Assembly: GCA_031264145.1 (NCBI GenBank)
Contig: JAISEK010000148.1
Location: 1-64,000, forward strand
DNA length: 64,000 nt
DNA from: Deltaproteobacteria bacterium
Lineage (GTDB): Bacteria > Desulfobacterota > Desulfarculia > Adiutricales > Adiutricaceae
Direction: 5' to 3'
Below are positions 24,805 through 35,310 of this stretch, in pieces; the stretch's first letter is position 1, and every line of letters begins with the position of its first letter. The position numbers and the translations under genes are program-made. The notes under the pieces are model-generated. The model worked only from the letters and a program-made list of their open reading frames with translations. It was not told the origin of the DNA and made no database searches.

Positions 24805-27660
24805 TCAGGGGGCCTCGGGGTGGAGGGCCTTGAAGACGGCCCCGGCAATGTCGTCGATGGTATACGGCTTGCTAACGAAATAGCTTGCCCCCAGGGCCTG
24901 GGCCTTCTCCACCTCGTCGGTCTCGGCCATGCCGCTGGCGATGATGGCCTTCTGGTCCGGCTTTATGGCCAGGATGGCCTCGTAGGTCTGCCGGCCGTTG
25001 ATGCCGGGATCCATGATCATGTCCAGGATGACCAGATCGGCCTCGCTCTTCTTGAGATACTCGACCGCCTCCTCCCCAGAGGAGACCGAGTGGGGATCGT
25101 AGCCCAGGGTCCTGAGCATTTTCTGGGCCAGCTTGCGCTGGATGTCCATGTCATCGACCACCAGGATCTTCTGGCCCTGGCCCTTTAGCTCATCGGGGAC
25201 CGGCAGGCCCTTGCCCTTGGCCGACTTCTCCAGCGCCTTGAAAAAGAGGTTGAAGGTCGTGCCGCCGGTGCCCGTGTTGACCTCTATGGCCCCCCCGTGC
25301 TCCCGCACGATCAGATCCACGACCGCCAGGCCCAGGCCGCGGCCGGCGTCGCCCTTCTTGGAGTAGAAGGGCTCGAAGATGGTCGAGACCTCGTCCTGGG
25401 GGATGCCCGGGCCGTCGTCGGCGATGGAGAGCCGGACGAGGTTCCCTGGGCCAAAGTCGCGCAGCCCCCCCGTGTCGGTCCCGGGCCTCACCGTCTCCAG
25501 GCCGATCTCCACCCGGCCGGCTCCGCCCTTGAGGTCCACGGCCTCGATGGCGTTGACGACGAGGTGCTGGATGGCCTTGACCAGGTGCCTGGGCGAGGCC
25601 TTGATTGTCGCGTCCTTGGCCGGAGGGGCGAAGGAAAGGCCGATCGGCCCCTTGGCCGCGGCCAGGGCCATCCGGACAGGGGGCGAGGCCAGGCTCTTTT
25701 CGACCAGTTCCGAGAGGCTGGCGTCCACCTTGGCCTTGGCCACCCCCCGGGACAGCGTCATCATGTCGCCGACCACGTCCGCGGCCCTCTGGCCCGCGTC
25801 CAGGATCTCGGCCACCGTGGCCCTGTGGGCTGGGCCAAGGGTCTCGTCCCGGAGAAGGAGCTCGGGGTAGCCGATGAGGCCGGAGAGGATGTTGTTGAGC
25901 TCATGGGCCACGGCGGCGGCCATCAGGCCCATGGCCTCCATCCTCTGCGAACGGGAGAGCTTTTCCTTGAGTTCCAGCTTCTCCGTCTCGGCCAGCCTTA
26001 GGTCGGTAATGTCGACGCTTACCCCCAGGACGAACTGCTGGTCCATGTAGGTCATGAGCTTGCCGAAAAGGAGAAGGAACACTTCCCGGCCCCCGTGGTC
26101 CCTGAGAACAAGCTCCGTGCCGCTGACCATGTCCTGGTGGGTGAGATCGTCCATGAACTGGGCCCAGGTGCCCTTGGGGATGTCCAGGATGTCGGCCAGG
26201 CAGCGACCCCGGGCCTGCTCGAAGGAGCACCCCGCGTACCTCTCGAACTGGCCGTTGGCCTCAAGAAGCCTCCCGAGGCTGTCCATGATGGTTATTATCT
26301 GGGGCGAGACCTCGAAGACCGTCCTGAACTTGGCCTCGCTCTCGGCCAGCCTCCGGGCGGCCTCCCTGCGCTGCTCGATCATGCTGTTGGCGGCCTTGGC
26401 CAGCCTGGCCAGCTCGGTGAATGGTTGGGATCTGGGATCGATCTCGACCGAGCCGGTGGCCGCCTCGCCGAAAAAGCGGGTAAAGGCCGAGACGCTGGAG
26501 CCGAGCTTTCTGGAGACCACGACCGAGATGATGGCCACCATGGCCAGCATGCCCAGAGATATGGCCAGGACCCTGTTGGTCTGGTGCCTGAGGTTCCTCT
26601 CGAGGTCACTCTGGAGAACGGCCAGGGACTCGTCCAGGACCGAGGAGCTGACCAGGCTTACCACCACCCACTTCCAGCCGCCCAGGTTACGGTAATAGGC
26701 CACGCAGTCGATGGGCTGGCCGGTATACGAGTCGGGGAGGGAGAAACGGGCCAGCCCCTTGCCCTTTTCCCTGGCCTCGGTGATTACCAGGGCCAGGGTT
26801 TCCGACATGGCCTGGTCGAAGTCCTCCTCGAAGATGTTCCGGCCCACCAAGGCTGGGTCGCCGTAGGACAGGATGTCGCCGTCGTGGTTGATGATTATCA
26901 GGCTCTCCTCAGGTGGCAGGGGCACGTTGTCGGCCCAGCGCAAGAGCTCGGCACCCAGGCTCCCCTCGAAGTCCGAGTAGTAGCCGCTGGCTCCCAGAAT
27001 CCAGTCAAACTTGGGATAGTGCCTGAGGAAGGTCGTAGGGGTCTCGGCGCGGCCCTCCTGCAGGCCGATGCGGTAAAAGCCCTCCCCGATGGCCTTGACC
27101 GACTCGATGGCTTTGGCCAGGGACTCTGGCTCCAGATGAAGCTCCCTGGACGCCTCGCCCTGGGCCCCACCTGGTCCAGGCCCAACAGCCCTGTCGGCGT
27201 GGAAGCCCGGCTCACGGCCGTGCCAGCCCAAGAGCACCTCGCCCTCGGAGGTGGTGCAGAAGTAGCCGCCATGTTCCCCGGAAAAGGAGAGGTGGTCAAG
27301 CATGGCCAGGACGATGTCCTTGGTCGCCCGCTGCCCGAGCGCGGCCAGCCTGGGATCCTCCTCCAGTCCGGAAAGCATGTTCCCAATATCCAGGACCTTA
27401 TTTTTGATGTTTATGTAGAACTTGACCTGGCTGGCGGAAGTCTGGGCGTCGATGTACTCGCATATCCTGTTGGTCTCCATGCTCAGCGAGCTCTCCGCCT
27501 GCTCGTAGTACTCTGAGGCGATCCTCTGGCTCTCCTGGCGGGACCTTGTGATCTCGTAGTTTATCCAGATAACGGCCATGAGGATGATGGAAGCCAGCGA
27601 CACGGCAGTCAAAAGCAACGGGATGACCTTGGCAAGGGCGTGCTTGGGCTCCTTGAGCAT
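24805..27660 (-). CDS. Hybrid sensor histidine kinase with Cache, PAS and receiver domains
   Basis: This 951-residue inner-membrane kinase has TM1 at about 13-33 and a periplasmic dCache-type sensor at about 35-345 (GYFCTTSEGEVLLGWHG, FDWILGASGYYSDFEG, GWKWVVVSLVSS). TM2 is at about 355-375, with a HAMP-like linker and a PAS domain (about 440-560, FRTVFEVSPQIITIMDSLG). The HisKA H-box is VAHELNNILSGLIGYPELLL (about 584). HATPase N/G boxes are LVVNAIEAVD, IADDGPGIP and GRGLGLAVV. The C-terminal receiver (about 825-945) has VVDDMD, VILDMIMD and SKPYT. Cache domains sense small metabolites such as amino acids. No separate response regulator is adjacent. The HD-GYP gene is downstream. Confidence 0.9.
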   Translation of the reverse strand: MLKEPKHALAKVIPLLLTAVSLASIILMAVIWINYEITRSRQESQRIASEYYEQAESSLSMETNRICEYIDAQTSASQVKFYINIKNKVLDIGNMLSGLEEDPRLAALGQRATKDIVLAMLDHLSFSGEHGGYFCTTSEGEVLLGWHGREPGFHADRAVGPGPGGAQGEASRELHLEPESLAKAIESVKAIGEGFYRIGLQEGRAETPTTFLRHYPKFDWILGASGYYSDFEGSLGAELLRWADNVPLPPEESLIIINHDGDILSYGDPALVGRNIFEEDFDQAMSETLALVITEAREKGKGLARFSLPDSYTGQPIDCVAYYRNLGGWKWVVVSLVSSSVLDESLAVLQSDLERNLRHQTNRVLAISLGMLAMVAIISVVVSRKLGSSVSAFTRFFGEAATGSVEIDPRSQPFTELARLAKAANSMIEQRREAARRLAESEAKFRTVFEVSPQIITIMDSLGRLLEANGQFERYAGCSFEQARGRCLADILDIPKGTWAQFMDDLTHQDMVSGTELVLRDHGGREVFLLLFGKLMTYMDQQFVLGVSVDITDLRLAETEKLELKEKLSRSQRMEAMGLMAAAVAHELNNILSGLIGYPELLLRDETLGPAHRATVAEILDAGQRAADVVGDMMTLSRGVAKAKVDASLSELVEKSLASPPVRMALAAAKGPIGLSFAPPAKDATIKASPRHLVKAIQHLVVNAIEAVDLKGGAGRVEIGLETVRPGTDTGGLRDFGPGNLVRLSIADDGPGIPQDEVSTIFEPFYSKKGDAGRGLGLAVVDLIVREHGGAIEVNTGTGGTTFNLFFKALEKSAKGKGLPVPDELKGQGQKILVVDDMDIQRKLAQKMLRTLGYDPHSVSSGEEAVEYLKKSEADLVILDMIMDPGINGRQTYEAILAIKPDQKAIIASGMAETDEVEKAQALGASYFVSKPYTIDDIAGAVFKALHPEAP

Positions 27661-28755
27661 ACGAAAAACCTAAAAAAACGTCTACGCTTCGTCGATGACG
27701 TCCTGGCATCGCTGGGGACGGGCACATGGGGCGGAAAAGGGTCCCTGGCCATCACCAAAAGGAAAACTCCCGGCCACAGGAGGAATTATTCAAAAGCCAA
27801 TCGGCCCTGGAACGGACCTTGACCACAAGGACCGAGCCTTTCCACGCTAAGACCGGCAAGACCACCACCGGCCCCAAATCATCGGGTATTATCGGTAGTG
27901 GTTAATCTTAGTGGACTTTGACAAAAAAAGCAACAGCAGCCCTTGACCGACCCGGCCTGGCGGCCCGGGGCAACCAGTCACCCATACGCATATTTCTTGT
28001 CGGCGCTCCGGCATGATTGGTAAAATCTGGCACCGCGGAATCCCGGCTTGATAATTATTCCAGGACAGGCCCATTTGTCTAATTGTCGCGGAAAGGCTTC
28101 AGGTGTCAGGGTATTTGGCTTGATTGAAATATCCTGTTTCCACGTTTCTCTTCCTGGAGGGGACTCCAGGCCGGTGAAAGGACGCCCCAGGCTTGGCGGG
28201 TAACCCCATCGGAGATGAAGAGTGGGCCCCTTCTCCTCTCCTGGCGTAATTATTGCCATCAGCTTAACTGCCTCGTGGCCTGTTTTGCCCTGATTGCCAT
28301 GAATGACCGTATACGGGCCATGGAGTCTTGCGTTAATGCGTCCATAATGCAATTTTTAAGCAAGGTCTTTATTACGCCTCAGCGCAGCAATATAAGCTCT
28401 ATGGCGGATAAAACAAAGAATATGCCCGATCCACCGGCAGACTTTTCGCCAGTCCGTTCATGCCAGCCAGGTCAAATATGCCCAGAAATACAGAATTTTG
28501 ACGTGAGCCAGCACCAGGCATGCTGGCAGCTTGGGCGATGGCTTGAAGCGTGGTCTTGACCTAGCCAGAAACCCCAAATGTCCTTTAGCGCATTGCGCGC
28601 ATATTTGTGGCTGACAATGGTTTTGATTCTGTTGGATGATGTAGCAAGAACATGCAAGGCTATTGAAATAAGGCCAATACTGAAAAGCAATTTTGCTGAT
28701 GACATTAAAACATAAAAAACTTTGGCTTGGAAAGGGCCAGGAACAACGATAGGAC
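27661..28755. other. Intergenic region with no supported gene
   Basis: About 1.1 kb of mixed composition. Several ORFs (27978-28352 minus, 28215-28559 plus, 28458-28907 minus) overlap one another and give no recognisable protein or RBS. The kinase promoter probably lies near 27660-27760 on the minus strand. Confidence 0.45.
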
Positions 28756-29064
28756 TTGATAAATTCTTTGATTGTTCTGAGGGATGGCCAAAACCATGAC
28801 GACACTGAAAATACCCTGAACTCCGTACGCCCCAGCCAGATGCGCTCTTCTGGCCAGCCCGCCGACTCCGCCAGCAATGACGACTGGCAGACGATTTTGG
28901 GACGCAACGCTTATTTTATTGGAGAACACGGGTCTGATATCGACCGTGTCAGCCTTAAGCTGTCCGTTGCCCAGGCTGACTTTGACGGGCATCAACCCGA
29001 CATGGCCAAACTTGAAGACAGGATTATATTATCCATCAATGAATTTCAAAATAGCCTTTACTAG
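28756..29064 (+). CDS. Hypothetical protein, faint FlgM-like C-terminus
   Basis: This 102-residue, hydrophilic, soluble ORF has no strong RBS. The last half (DIDRVSLKLSVAQADFDGHQ, then KLEDRIILSINEF) loosely resembles the sigma-binding helices of anti-sigma-28 factor FlgM (D.V.LS......R...I..L...I). The typical PDVR motif is missing. Given the FliA promoter in this window, a FlgM relic is conceivable, but the evidence is weak. Confidence 0.3.
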   Translation: MINSLIVLRDGQNHDDTENTLNSVRPSQMRSSGQPADSASNDDWQTILGRNAYFIGEHGSDIDRVSLKLSVAQADFDGHQPDMAKLEDRIILSINEFQNSLY

Positions 29065-29267
29065 TTTAATATAATTATCATAATCACAAATATTTAATTA
29101 TATAAAAAATGACTAAATAGTTCAAAAATACTTTATAGTATTTTTTATAAACAATATTTTATTACTATATAAAAATATACACTCAATATAGACTGAAATA
29201 AATTTTTAGATCATAGAAAAGCCAAAAGCTACAAATTATGAACCAAAAGTCTCGGCACGGCATGGCC

Positions 29268-30230
29268 TCAGTTTGCCACCGTCGCTTTGGCCCCTGGTTC
29301 CTCCGGGGCCCTAAAGCCGGCCCAGCCGCCCGAGTCCCCATCGGCCGGGAAATTGCCCATGATGGCCTGGGCATACAGGTTCTGGTTGGGGTAGAAGTCC
29401 ATGTGTCCCCCAGCCAGCTCGATGAATTCCTTCGGTCCGCCCAGGTAGGCCTCGTATAGCTCCCGGCCCAGGGCATAGGGGACCACGTCGTCATCCTGGC
29501 TGTGTAAGACCAGGAGCCGGGAGGGGCTTATGTCCCCAAGCCTTCCCACCGAGTCATAGGTCTTCCCGACGACCGCCCTGGCGGCCACCCCAAGGATGGG
29601 CATGTGGCTCTCGGCCACGTCGGCCAGGCTGGTGAAGGTCCCGTCCAGGATCAGGGGGTTGCGGTACCCCTTCTTGGCCCGGGCCAGCTCGACGGCCACG
29701 GCGCCTCCCAGGGAGAAGCCGTGGATGATGATGTTGCCTGGCGGGATCCCGTGGTCCTCAAGATAACGCCAGGCGGCCTCAGCGTCGGCGTAGGTCGCCT
29801 CCTCGCCCGGGCTGCCCTGGGACAGCCCGAACCCCTCGTAGTCGATGGCCATGACCCCGTAGCCCATTTTGTGGTAGAGTATAATCCTGCCGGTCATCGT
29901 CTCCAGGTTGCCGGCATTGCCGTGCAGGAGGAGGACCACGGCCGAGCCAGGTGGGCCCGGCAGGAACCAGGCGTTGAAGAGGTTTCCGTCCAGCCCCTGG
30001 AGCATCAGGTCCTCGAACTCCCAGCCGATGATGCCTATTCCTCGCTCGATGCCCCTGGTCGGGGCGAAGATGAGACGGTTCTTGAAGACCATGGCCAGCG
30101 CCATTATGGCCACGACCAGAAAGGCCAGTATCCCCAGGCCCCTGAGGGCCACCTGGCCTGGCGTCATCCGGCGGACGTTGACTCCCCTGGAGCCGATGAA
30201 GAATCCTTTGGTCAGCCAACCCAAACCCAT
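29268..30230 (-). CDS. Membrane-anchored alpha/beta hydrolase
   Basis: This 320-residue protein has one membrane helix at about 29-48 (GILAFLVVAIMALAMVF), then an alpha/beta-hydrolase domain. The oxyanion-hole motif is LLHGNAGN and the nucleophile elbow GFSLGG (Ser near 175). The acid is in LHSQDDDVVP and the catalytic His in AGGHMDFYPN. This fits the YfhR/ABHD13-like serine hydrolase group (Hydrolase_4), possibly an esterase or acyl-transferase acting at the membrane. Substrate is unknown. The start could also be the internal MTPGQ at about residue 22. An AT-rich block lies downstream of its stop. Confidence 0.87.
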   Translation of the reverse strand: MGLGWLTKGFFIGSRGVNVRRMTPGQVALRGLGILAFLVVAIMALAMVFKNRLIFAPTRGIERGIGIIGWEFEDLMLQGLDGNLFNAWFLPGPPGSAVVLLLHGNAGNLETMTGRIILYHKMGYGVMAIDYEGFGLSQGSPGEEATYADAEAAWRYLEDHGIPPGNIIIHGFSLGGAVAVELARAKKGYRNPLILDGTFTSLADVAESHMPILGVAARAVVGKTYDSVGRLGDISPSRLLVLHSQDDDVVPYALGRELYEAYLGGPKEFIELAGGHMDFYPNQNLYAQAIMGNFPADGDSGGWAGFRAPEEPGAKATVAN

Positions 30231-30371
30231 GGTCCGGCCTCCTGGGGCGTTTTTCCCGGCGACAGTCCCCTCCCAGGGCCTTTGGGGACCCGCCCCCCGT
30301 TTTTCCGGGAAACCGGCCCATGATAGCTCTTCGGGCCCGACCCCACAACCCCCTGCCCCAGGCTGGAACGC

Positions 30372-31082
30372 ATGCCCATCCTAAACCAAGCACCGGCGGC
30401 CGGCGGCCGGCGCCTGATCGTCTGGCCGGACATCTGCCCCGAGGGACTTTCCCCTCCCGGGCCCTGCTTTTACCTGACCTGGCCGGCCTGGGAGGCCTTC
30501 AGGCGGTCAGATCTGGGCCAGGAAGTGGCCGCCGCCGGCCTGTCCCCCCTCGAGCTGGCCGATCCCCCGGCCTTCGCTGCCTCGCTGAGGACCCTCCTGG
30601 GGGCGGCCAGTTCGCATGAGGGCCACGGGGCCCTCTCCTACCTGGCCGCCCCCCCCTGGCAGCCGCTGCCCCCGGAATCTCCCCTGAGCCTGGCCAGGTC
30701 CATCAGGGGCGACCCAGCCCCCCCCAGGGGCCAGCTGGCCGGCACCGCCTTCCTGAGCCTGGCCCTGTGGGCCTGCGCCAGACTCCTGGCCCGCGAAGCC
30801 GACGGCCTCCTGGCCAAGGCCATGGACCGGCGGCGGGAGCTCATGTCAGGCCTCAGGGGCCAGGACGACGACGACCAAACGCCGGTGGCGGCCTGGGGCC
30901 CGCCTGGCCCCCCGGCCGCCACCGGCGTCTTTTCGGCCTGGCTCAAGCTGGCCGGGCCAATCCTGGGACCAGAGGACCGGCTCTGGACCCCAGACCCCGG
31001 CCACCGGGAGGAAGCGGCCCTGGCCCTGGCCAAGGCAGGGTCCCCGGCCCATGTCTGGCCCCCGCCGGACGGATCCGCCTAG
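30372..31082 (+). CDS. Hypothetical protein upstream of hydantoinase
   Basis: This 236-residue ORF has codon bias like its neighbours and no overlapping stronger gene. It starts MPILNQAPAAGGRRLIVWPD and contains CFYLTWPAWEAFRRSD and LSLALWACARLLAREADGLL. It is rich in Pro, Ala and Leu, without a signal peptide or recognised domain. It reads in the same direction as the hydantoinase gene, 230 bp ahead. I do not recognise a family, and the start codon is uncertain. Confidence 0.55.
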   Translation: MPILNQAPAAGGRRLIVWPDICPEGLSPPGPCFYLTWPAWEAFRRSDLGQEVAAAGLSPLELADPPAFAASLRTLLGAASSHEGHGALSYLAAPPWQPLPPESPLSLARSIRGDPAPPRGQLAGTAFLSLALWACARLLAREADGLLAKAMDRRRELMSGLRGQDDDDQTPVAAWGPPGPPAATGVFSAWLKLAGPILGPEDRLWTPDPGHREEAALALAKAGSPAHVWPPPDGSA

Positions 31083-31312
31083 GTAGGCACCGGCATCCGG
31101 GCCCGTCCCGGTCCCCCTGGCCGTTTTTTGCCCCCGCGGCCCGGCCTGGTGGGTTTATCCATCGCCGGCTTCGGGTTATAATGGCCCCAGTCATCTCGAT
31201 ACCAGACGCGGCCCCCTGGCCGGCAGGCAGGCCCTGGGCCGGCCCCCCAGCGGGCGATTTCATACGGCATGGACCAGGATGGGGCCCCCTTGCCCCGTCC
31301 GGGAGACGAAAG

Positions 31313-33361
31313 ATGCAGGCATCACCGGCCAGCCTGATCCTGGCACTGGACACCGGCGGCACCAACACCGACGCCGTTCTCTACGATCCCGACAGCGGGG
31401 CCGTCCTGGCCGAGGCCAAGGCCACTACCACCCACCACGACCTGGCCATCGGCATAGTCGGGGCCTTGTCCGCCTTGGCCGGCAAAACCGACTTCGCGTC
31501 CATCAAGGGCAAGATCCGATCGGTCAACCTCTCGACCACCCTGGCCACCAACGCCATCGCCGAGGGCTACGGACACAGGGTGGGCCTGGTCATGGTCGGC
31601 CTCGACAGCGGCCAGGACCTGGTCAGGGACCTTCTTTCCAGGCTCCCGGCGGTCACCCCGATTTTCGTCGATGGCGGCCACGACTATTACGGCCGCGAGG
31701 AGACGCCCCTGGACGAGGCGGACCTCCTCCGGAAGGTATCAGGGGTCGCCTCCTCCGTATCGGCCTGGGCCGTGTCAAGTTTTTTCAGCGTCAAGAACCC
31801 GGCCCACGAGCTCAAGGCCCTGGAGCTCATAAAGTCCCTCAGTGACAGGCCCGTCACGCTGGGCCGACACCTGACCGGGGAGCTGGGGGCCATGCGCCGG
31901 GCGGCCACGGCGGCCCTGAACGCCGGCCTGGTGGTCATCGTCAACAGGCTCCTCGACGCCGTGGCCTCGGGCCTCTCGGAGATAGGCCTCTCGGCCCCGG
32001 TCATGGTGGTCAAGGGCGACGGCGGCCTGGTCGGCGAGGCCTGGGCCCGGACCCGGCCCATCGAGACGGTGGTCTCTGGGCCGGCGGCCGGCCTGGTCGG
32101 GGCCATGCGCCTGGCCCGCGGCTTCCTGGAGGCCGGCCAGGGAAACATGTGGGTCCTGGACATCGGCGGCACGACCTCGGATCTGGCCTACCTTGACGGG
32201 GGGCGCCCGGCCGTCAGCGGCGATGGGGCCATGGTCGGCCAGTGGCACACCATGGTCGAGGCCGTGGACATCCGCACCCGCGGCCTGGGCGGCGACAGCC
32301 TGGTCGAGCTTACCCCGTCTGGGGAACTGCTGATCGGACCCCGGAGGGTCCTGCCCTTGTGCCGGCTCGAGGAACTCCATCCCGGTTCGGTCACCTCCTC
32401 CGGCGTCGGCGCCAGCCCCTACCGGGAGGCCCAGCTGACCTTCCTGATCCCCAACCTGCCCCCTGGCCCAGAGATGGGCGAGGACGAGACCGAGATCCTC
32501 GCCATCCTCGGCAAAAACCACGGTCTGCCCCTGAAGCTGTCCGACTACCAGGCCAGCTGCCTGGCCAGGGGGCGGATCTTCCCTGGCCTGAGCGTCCTCC
32601 GCCACCCGGCCATCCTGGCCTCGGCCCTCACCCCGACCGACTGCATGAACGTCCTGGGCCTTTACGGATGCGGGTCCCTTGAGGCATCACACCTGGGGGC
32701 CGGCCTCATGGCCAGCCGGATGGACGTAGGGGTGGAGGAATTCTGCCGCCGGGTCCTCGACCGCATGGGCCTGATCCTGGCCGGCGACATCCTGGGCATG
32801 GCCCTGGAAAGAGAGAATATCAGGCATGCGGCCGAGGACATGGGGCCGGACCATGTCCTCGGCCGCATGCTGTCGGGCCAAAAAGGCGGCCTGGTAGAGC
32901 TATCCCTCAACCTGAGGGATCCGCTCATCCTCCTGGGCGCCCCGGCCGGGGTCATGGCCCCCTTCGTCGCCAGACACTCCATGGCCGCGGTCGTGGCCCC
33001 GCCAGGCTGCCAGGTGGCCAGCGCGGTCGGTGCAGCCGCCTCCACCGTGTCTCTGGTCCGAAAGGTCGACGTGGTCACCATGCCGGACTTCAGCGGCTTC
33101 AGGGCCTTCCTGCCTGACGGCCTCATGGATGGCCTCAGACTCGATGAGGTCGTGAGCCGGGCCTCGGCCTTCATGTCCAGGCACATGGGCGAGCTGGCCG
33201 CCCTGGCCGGCCTGGCCGGCGAGCCCCTGGTAACCGTGGAAAGGCAGGACCGCGAGGCCAGGCTCAACGATGGCACCCGCATGGTCATGGGGGCCACCCT
33301 TGTCTTCAGGGTTTCCGAGGCCACCCTCGTCCAGGCCCTGGGGGCCGTATCGGCCGCCTAA
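31313..33361 (+). CDS. Hydantoinase/oxoprolinase family protein (HyuA-like)
   Basis: This 682-residue protein starts at the ATG after GGGAGA; the longer track ORF begins in shadow sequence. The N-terminal ASKHA nucleotide-binding motif LALDTGGTNTDAVLYD (about 8-23) is followed by LSTTLATNAIAEG, VVSGPAAGLVGAM, LDIGGTTSDLAYLDGG and VEAVDIRTRGLGGDS, all signatures of hydantoinase A/5-oxoprolinase. The family hydrolyses cyclic amides (hydantoins, 5-oxoproline) with ATP; some members act on acetone or acetophenone. The usual B subunit (HyuB) is not adjacent. The final 200 residues differ from classic HyuA, fitting the DUF1638-like or single-subunit subgroup. Substrate is unknown. Confidence 0.87.
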   Translation: MQASPASLILALDTGGTNTDAVLYDPDSGAVLAEAKATTTHHDLAIGIVGALSALAGKTDFASIKGKIRSVNLSTTLATNAIAEGYGHRVGLVMVGLDSGQDLVRDLLSRLPAVTPIFVDGGHDYYGREETPLDEADLLRKVSGVASSVSAWAVSSFFSVKNPAHELKALELIKSLSDRPVTLGRHLTGELGAMRRAATAALNAGLVVIVNRLLDAVASGLSEIGLSAPVMVVKGDGGLVGEAWARTRPIETVVSGPAAGLVGAMRLARGFLEAGQGNMWVLDIGGTTSDLAYLDGGRPAVSGDGAMVGQWHTMVEAVDIRTRGLGGDSLVELTPSGELLIGPRRVLPLCRLEELHPGSVTSSGVGASPYREAQLTFLIPNLPPGPEMGEDETEILAILGKNHGLPLKLSDYQASCLARGRIFPGLSVLRHPAILASALTPTDCMNVLGLYGCGSLEASHLGAGLMASRMDVGVEEFCRRVLDRMGLILAGDILGMALERENIRHAAEDMGPDHVLGRMLSGQKGGLVELSLNLRDPLILLGAPAGVMAPFVARHSMAAVVAPPGCQVASAVGAAASTVSLVRKVDVVTMPDFSGFRAFLPDGLMDGLRLDEVVSRASAFMSRHMGELAALAGLAGEPLVTVERQDREARLNDGTRMVMGATLVFRVSEATLVQALGAVSAA

Positions 33362-33701
33362 ACCAGTGTCCGTGGAGGATGTTTTGGCATACTCCCCCAT
33401 AAAGACGAAATGATTCCAGCAAAACCAGAAACATCGCCGCTGATCTCCTTGATGGATTGCTGTTTTATCCAAAGATGACGTAAAACTCCGAACTTCAGGC
33501 CGAAGACATGAGGCGCACTGGCAAGTTCAACCATAACGTGGGTTGCGCTACATTATAACAAAAATTACGGAAACTATGGGAAATCTATAGATAATCTTTA
33601 TGCGTTGCACTTGTCCGTATTTTCGGAAGATGATTGGGATTCTTTCCTATTTGCGTTCAAGGTAAGATTTGTCTATAGCGTGCCATGGTGGAGGTGCGGC
33701 C
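33362..33701. other. Intergenic region holding dispersed repeat copy 2
   Basis: 33479-33521 repeats the element seen at 3388-3430 (TAAAACTCCGAACTTCAGGC). The rest is mixed-composition DNA leading into a transposase remnant. No gene is supported. Confidence 0.4.
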
Positions 33702-34411
33702 ATGGCCAGGGTTACTACAATTGATGATACCACCAGACGATATGCCCAAAAGATCTGCATAGCTCCAAGTTCTGTCGGTCAGATGAAAATAGCTCTCTGT
33801 GTCACTTTAGCTGCTACCTTTTGTGCTGATGCTGGAGCGATAGCAAATCTGCTTGGAATTGACAGAAGCACGGTCTTTCGATACCGCGATGAGTTAAAAA
33901 AGGAGGCAAGTGGATTAACAAAACGCACCGCTATTCGATGGGGTGGCCGGCGGAATTGCTTGATGACTGAAGATGACGAGATGGCATTTCTGGAAAAATG
34001 GAAAGAAGCCGCTCTCTCAGACGAAACAGTAAATCTAAAAGCCTTGCACATCGCGCATGAAGAGGCCATAGGGAAGGCCATATCTCTCTCGTCTACTTAT
34101 CGAATGCTAGAAAGAAATGGATGGAGAAAGATTTAACCTGATACTGCGCATCTAAAAAGAAACCATGAAACCCAGGAAGAATTTAAAAAGAAAACTTTGA
34201 AAATATGCTTACCACCCTTGCAAAATACTTAATTAGCCTCAATTATTTGTTGGTGTTTAAGTGTGAAGCAGTGTTTGGGCGTATGAGCTATAAATCACCA
34301 TACTGGGCCCAGGGCCCTAAAAGGCCGATGAACCAATTAGCTTTGGCAAGAGAATTTCGATACATATATGCTACAGTGAGTCCATGGGACGGTAGCCTGC
34401 ATATAGCGTAG
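33702..34411 (+). pseudogene. IS630-family transposase remnant
   Basis: The first ORF (33702-34136) begins after GGAGG and gives an HTH protein: LCVTLAATFCADAGAIANLL, DRSTVFRYRDELK and a Leu-rich wHTH ending SSTYRMLERNGWRKI, the N-terminal half of IS630/Tc1-type transposases. After a stop the same frame continues PDTAHLKRNHETQEEFKKK. A shifted frame (34205-34411) reads EAVFGRMSYKSPYWAQGPKR and YIYATVSPWDGSL, the catalytic-domain segment around the first Asp/Glu of the DDE triad. The remaining C-terminus is not recognisable. Stops and frameshifts show it is dead. Confidence 0.75.
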
Positions 34412-34744
34412 CTTAAAAGGCAAATACTATTTAAACGCAATACCTGAGACATTTGCCGACATGCTGCCATTTCTTCAGACCCATCGTTGACAAATATGCC
34501 GAATCATTTAGCGTCACAACGTGAAAGATATTTCGCAATTAAAATAAGACTGAACATAACCCCAGAAATCTCCTATTGAAGAGAAAGAGGGCCGACATTT
34601 CTTGAGGAAAGGAGTGAAGCGATTGACGTCGGGGATATCAAGCGTTGACTGCCATGGCATCGCGTTATTCTCTTCCGTCCAATCGCATGACGGCTTCCTC
34701 AAGGCCATGAGCCGCAACGTCACCCGCAATCCCACCAATAGGAG

Positions 34745-35310
34745 ATGGACCAAGGTGCTGTCGTGGATTTTAGTCCCAATCTTCCGAAATTAGCAGGAAT
34801 TTCAGCCCCTGTCCCGGAATTGGCCAGCCGCGGCAGGAAGCCCCGGAGACGGCTGGCCGACCTGAAGCCCGCCAGGGCGTCCAAAATCATCGGGAATGAC
34901 GATGTCCCCCGAGAAGCGCCCGGCAACTGGATCGGCTCCAAGGATCAATATAGGGAAGGACAAGCGGATGAGGGTCTGGGAGCAAGGGACGGGTTGCCGG
35001 GAAACCAGGTCTGGGCCGTACGCAGGAAAGATGGCCACCGCCGGCATCAGGAATGCGAATGGCGAAGCCACCGAGGGCACCCCGCATGAGAAATCCAGGG
35101 AACTGCCGCCCAGGCGCTGGTCAATCTGGCAGTGCCACGAGGAATGCCGGCCGAATCTCGGGCTGGATCATTTTGAGGGAAGATCCTGGAAAGGCCGGCC
35201 CCGGCATGTCATGATCGTCTTCGTTCCGCACCTGTTTTATGGCCGGCAAGGAGTAAGTTCATGGATGATGTCGGCCAGTTGTCTGGACAGGCCCAAGTGA
35301 TTTGCCAGGA
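34745..35310 (+). pseudogene. IS701/IS4-like transposase, C-terminal remnant
   Basis: Pieces in two frames resemble the end of IS701-type DDE transposases. They include SRGRKPRRRLADLKPA, then RVWEQGTG-like and LPGNQVWAVRRKD segments. The last piece is ELPPRRWSIWQCHEECRP followed by LGLDHFEGRSWKG and RHVMIVFVPHLFYG. The motif E....LGLDH.EGRSW.G..RH is diagnostic of the C-terminal catalytic Glu region. The N-terminal two-thirds are gone and frameshifts are present. It abuts the IS630 remnant, marking a transposon graveyard. Confidence 0.7.

Noticed and set aside
26095-27516. 473-aa plus-strand ORF opposite the histidine kinase
   Set aside because: It is a shadow of a strongly supported kinase gene, with typical Gly/Val/His-rich complement composition.
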